A DNA stretch of 7,069 nt, taken from the NCBI GenBank assembly GCA_010031985.1, contig RGYP01000093.1:1-7069 (forward strand), read 5' to 3'. Each line of letters begins with the position of its first letter. Position 1 is the stretch's first letter. Source of the stretch: Gammaproteobacteria bacterium. Its GTDB lineage: Bacteria; Pseudomonadota; Gammaproteobacteria; Steroidobacterales; Steroidobacteraceae. Positions 4,796 to 7,069 of this stretch are shown here, piece by piece. Below the pieces are notes generated by a model. It was given only the letters and a program-made list of their open reading frames with translations. It did no database searches and was not told where the DNA came from. The translations under genes were made by a program, and so were the position numbers.

Positions 4796-7000
4796 ATGTC
4801 TAACCATCGTTTGTTGCCTTTTGCCATCGGGCTTGCCGTGCTGCCGGCCGGAGCCTACGCCCAGAACGACAACTCGTCGGGCGTGCTCGAAGAAATCGTC
4901 GTCACCGCCGAACGCCGCGAAGCCTCGCTGCAGTCGGTGCCGGTGCCGGTCACAGCCATCACCGCCGAGGCGCTGACCAACAAGCAGGTCACCGAAGCCC
5001 GCGATCTCGCCCGCTTCGCTCCGAGCCTCAAGATGTTCAACAACATCACGACGCCCACCAACCTCTCGCCCTCGCTGCGCGGTTCGCTGCAGCAGGACGC
5101 CTCGTTGGTGGTCGCCGAGTCGCCGTTCGGCATTTATGTCGACGACGTCTACATCGCACGACTCAACGGCAACAACATCACGCTCGCCGACATCGAGCGC
5201 GTCGAAGTGTTGCGCGGCCCGCAGGGCACGCTCTATGGCCGTAATACTTTGGCGGGCGCCATCAAGTTCGTCTCGCGTTCGCCGGGCGAAGACAGCTGGC
5301 GCAATTTCAGCGTCGGCGCGGGCAACTTCGATCAGCAGCGCATCAGCCTGAGCACCGGCGGCAAACTCGCCGATAATCTCGGTGGCTCGTTCTCGGCGCT
5401 GTACAGCAACAAAGGCGCGCAGTTCTTCAACCGCAACCCCTCCAAGGCCAGCAAAGTCGGCGAAGAGACCAACTGGGCGGCGCGCGGCAAGCTGCGCTAC
5501 ACGAGCGGCGATCTCGAAATCACGGGCTCGCTGTCCTACGCCAATTCGAACAACGACGGCGGTCAGCTGATTCCGGCCTCGACGCCTGCCGTGGCCTCGA
5601 ACAAGCAGTTCACCTCCGACGATCTCGTGCCGCAGTTCGGGCCGTACACGCTCAACACGCCGAACGTGGCGCGGGCGAATGGCCTCAAGAACTACCCCGA
5701 GGGCTCGACCAAGCAAACCATCGCTGCACTGAACATCGGCTACGACATCGGCGGTGCGACGCTGCGCTCAATCACGGGCTACGTGAAGACCGACGACTAC
5801 TTCACCAACGACTTCAGCGGCAACGGCAACGTCATGGCTGCCAACAAGGCCGACGCCGAACAATGGAGCGAAGAAATCCAGCTGCTCGGATCGACCGACA
5901 GCCTGAACTACCTGGTCGGTGCCTATTTCTTTGACGAAGACGGCGCGCAGTACTTCAACTGGAACTCCTACTTCGGTGCACCGGGCAGCGCCGCGTTGCC
6001 GATCTCCTTCAGCACCATCAATGCCAACACCAAGTCGACCTCGCTGTTCGCGCAGGCCGACTACAAGGTCAGCGAGGCCCTCAAGGTCACGGCCGGTATC
6101 CGCTACACCGAAGACAAGAAGACCTTCAAGCTCGATTGGAAGAGTTTGCTCGGCGCTCCGCCGGCGCTCATCAACCTGAAGAACACCTACTCCGAAGTCA
6201 CGCCGCGCATCGGTCTCGACTACACGCTGCCCGCCAGCGGCAACGTCGACAGCATGCTGCTCTATTTCTCGGCAGCGAGCGGCTTCAAGTCGGGTGGTTA
6301 CAACGGCATCGCGATCTTCAACCCGAACGATGCGAAGGCTCCATACTTCCCCGAGAAGAACTGGACCTATGAGTTCGGCGTCAAAACCGACATGCTCGGC
6401 AACCGCCTGCGCATCAACGCCAACTACTTCCTCGCCAAGGCCGAAGACCTCGCGCTCAACGCAACGGTCACCAATAGCGACGGTACGGTGGCGTTCCCGG
6501 TGCAAAACTCGGGTAAGGCGACCATCCAGGGTCTCGAAGCCGAAATCACCGCGGTGCCTGCTGAGGGTCTGACCATGTTCCTGAGCGGTACCTTCGCGAT
6601 GGACGGCAAGTACGACACGCTCAACCCGACGAGCTCACCGGCGAACTCGCTGAAGAATTTCGGCGTGAACCCGGTCGTGCCGCAGACGCCGAACTTCTCG
6701 TTCACGGTCGGCTTCGACTACGGCGTCGACAACAGCTACGGTCGCACCACCGTTGGCGCGGACTGGTTCACCACCGACGATTACGTCACCGCTGCCACCA
6801 ATGACTTCAAGGTCAAGGGTTACAGCACCGGTAATGCGTTCGTGAACCACGCCTTCAACGACAACTGGTCGGCACGCGTCTCGGTGAAGAACTTCACCGA
6901 CGAATACGTGATCACCACCGGCTCGCGCGGCTTCCTCGGCGGATTCATTCCGCTGCGTCCCCGCGAGTACATGTTCACCATCAACTACAAGATGGATTGA
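4796..7000 (+). CDS. TonB-dependent outer-membrane receptor
   Basis: Complete 734-residue outer-membrane transporter that takes up a ligand using TonB/ExbBD energy. Residues 1-22 are a signal peptide ending AYA before QN. EEIVVTAERRE (32-42) is the TonB box region. The plug spans about 45-165 and contains DLARFAPSL (70-78), SLRG (93-96), GIYVDDVYI (112-120), IERVEVLRGPQGTLYGRNTLAG (134-154) and IKFVSRSP (156-163). The remainder is a 22-strand-type barrel with landmarks AGIRYTEDKKTF (433-444), SAASGFKSGGYNG (491-503), EFGVKTDM (526-533) and VKNFTDEY (697-704). There is no N-terminal signalling (FecA-type STN) or carboxypeptidase-like domain, so no own sigma/anti-sigma relay is expected. I see no cysteine in it, as is common for outer-membrane proteins. 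The C-terminus reads INYKMD and ends in Asp, where most barrel proteins end in Phe or another aromatic. Its codon choice looks strongly biased (AAC, AAG, CTC), which suits an abundant protein. The ligand (siderophore, carbohydrate, peptide or other) cannot be told from sequence. Confidence 0.95.
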   Translation: MSNHRLLPFAIGLAVLPAGAYAQNDNSSGVLEEIVVTAERREASLQSVPVPVTAITAEALTNKQVTEARDLARFAPSLKMFNNITTPTNLSPSLRGSLQQDASLVVAESPFGIYVDDVYIARLNGNNITLADIERVEVLRGPQGTLYGRNTLAGAIKFVSRSPGEDSWRNFSVGAGNFDQQRISLSTGGKLADNLGGSFSALYSNKGAQFFNRNPSKASKVGEETNWAARGKLRYTSGDLEITGSLSYANSNNDGGQLIPASTPAVASNKQFTSDDLVPQFGPYTLNTPNVARANGLKNYPEGSTKQTIAALNIGYDIGGATLRSITGYVKTDDYFTNDFSGNGNVMAANKADAEQWSEEIQLLGSTDSLNYLVGAYFFDEDGAQYFNWNSYFGAPGSAALPISFSTINANTKSTSLFAQADYKVSEALKVTAGIRYTEDKKTFKLDWKSLLGAPPALINLKNTYSEVTPRIGLDYTLPASGNVDSMLLYFSAASGFKSGGYNGIAIFNPNDAKAPYFPEKNWTYEFGVKTDMLGNRLRINANYFLAKAEDLALNATVTNSDGTVAFPVQNSGKATIQGLEAEITAVPAEGLTMFLSGTFAMDGKYDTLNPTSSPANSLKNFGVNPVVPQTPNFSFTVGFDYGVDNSYGRTTVGADWFTTDDYVTAATNDFKVKGYSTGNAFVNHAFNDNWSARVSVKNFTDEYVITTGSRGFLGGFIPLRPREYMFTINYKMD

Positions 7001-7016
7001 TCGGACCGGTTCCGGC

Positions 7017-7040
7017 CGCGCGCGGCATCAGCCGCGCGCG
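7017..7040 (+). terminator. Perfect 10-bp hairpin after the receptor gene, terminator-like without T tract
   Basis: CGCGCGCGGC (7017-7026) and GCCGCGCGCG (7031-7040) pair perfectly around an ATCA loop, starting 16 bases after the stop codon. The next bases are AGCCGGG, so there is no U tract; it may protect the mRNA 3' end or assist termination rather than be a canonical intrinsic terminator. Confidence 0.5.
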
Positions 7041-7051
7041 AGCCGGGCCGC

Positions 7052-7069
7052 CGCCTCGCCGGCGAGGCG
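7052..7069. repeat. 18-bp perfect palindrome at the window end
   Basis: CGCCTCGCC is followed at once by GGCGAGGCG, giving an 18-bp sequence identical to its reverse complement. It runs to the last base of the window, so it may continue outside. It could be part of a second terminator-like structure, a protein-binding site or a chance GC-rich palindrome. Confidence 0.6.

Noticed and set aside
4781..5716. 311-codon open frame on the minus strand across the start of the TonB receptor gene
   Set aside because: It is antisense to a clear signal peptide and plug domain. Its product is Arg/Val/Ala-rich without recognisable motifs, as expected from the strong codon bias of the receptor gene.
2..7000. 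The S9 peptidase and TonB receptor as one peptide-uptake operon
   Set aside because: They are separated by a minus-strand gene and by a separately promoted plus-strand gene, so no operon link exists in this window.
1..7069. Search for CRISPR arrays, tRNA or rRNA genes, insertion sequences, attachment sites and toxin-antitoxin or defence genes
   Set aside because: No regularly spaced repeats, cloverleaf, transposase motif or terminal repeats were seen. Every long region is explained by the five genes.

Overview
The window is GC-rich, densely coding DNA with short intergenic gaps. It holds five protein genes: an exported-type S9 peptidase, a membrane-anchored SDR-fold protein, a classical SDR, a zinc-free medium-chain reductase and a TonB-dependent receptor whose plug begins with an EEIVVTAERRE-type TonB box. 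This set points to an aerobic Gram-negative Pseudomonadota. A gammaproteobacterium (for example near Steroidobacterales or Xanthomonadales) is my best guess, and a sphingomonad-like alphaproteobacterium is the main alternative. This is inferred from family resemblance and composition only. No rRNA, tRNA, CRISPR, transposase or phage gene was seen.

Layout. (1) Positions 2-1957, plus strand: an S9 (prolyl oligopeptidase superfamily) serine peptidase whose 5' end lies outside the window. (2) 1989-2789, plus strand: an NAD(P)-binding SDR-fold protein with an N-terminal membrane segment, 31 bases downstream and probably cotranscribed. (3) 2811-3533, minus strand: a classical SDR resembling the sniffer/C-factor group, convergent with gene 2 and starting with GTG. 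(4) 3608-4630, plus strand: a ZADH2/PTGR3-like medium-chain reductase, divergent from gene 3 across a 74-bp shared control region. (5) 4796-7000, plus strand: a complete TonB-dependent outer-membrane receptor with its own 165-bp leader region. That leader holds a plausible extended -10 promoter and a strong GC hairpin at the predicted 5' end of the mRNA. The last 69 bases are a structured GC-rich tail with a perfect 10-bp hairpin and an 18-bp perfect palindrome at the window edge.

How the genes may work together. Genes 3 and 4 form a divergent pair of NAD(P)H-dependent carbonyl/enone-type reductases, which suits detoxification of reactive carbonyls or small-molecule metabolism; the substrate cannot be read from sequence. 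The S9 peptidase and the TonB receptor could take part in peptide scavenging, but they are not in one operon and no direct link is visible. I see no convincing previously undescribed multi-gene system. The observations most worth a second look are the topology conflict in the membrane-anchored SDR protein, the 5' hairpin of the receptor mRNA, the divergent reductase pair and the palindromic tail.
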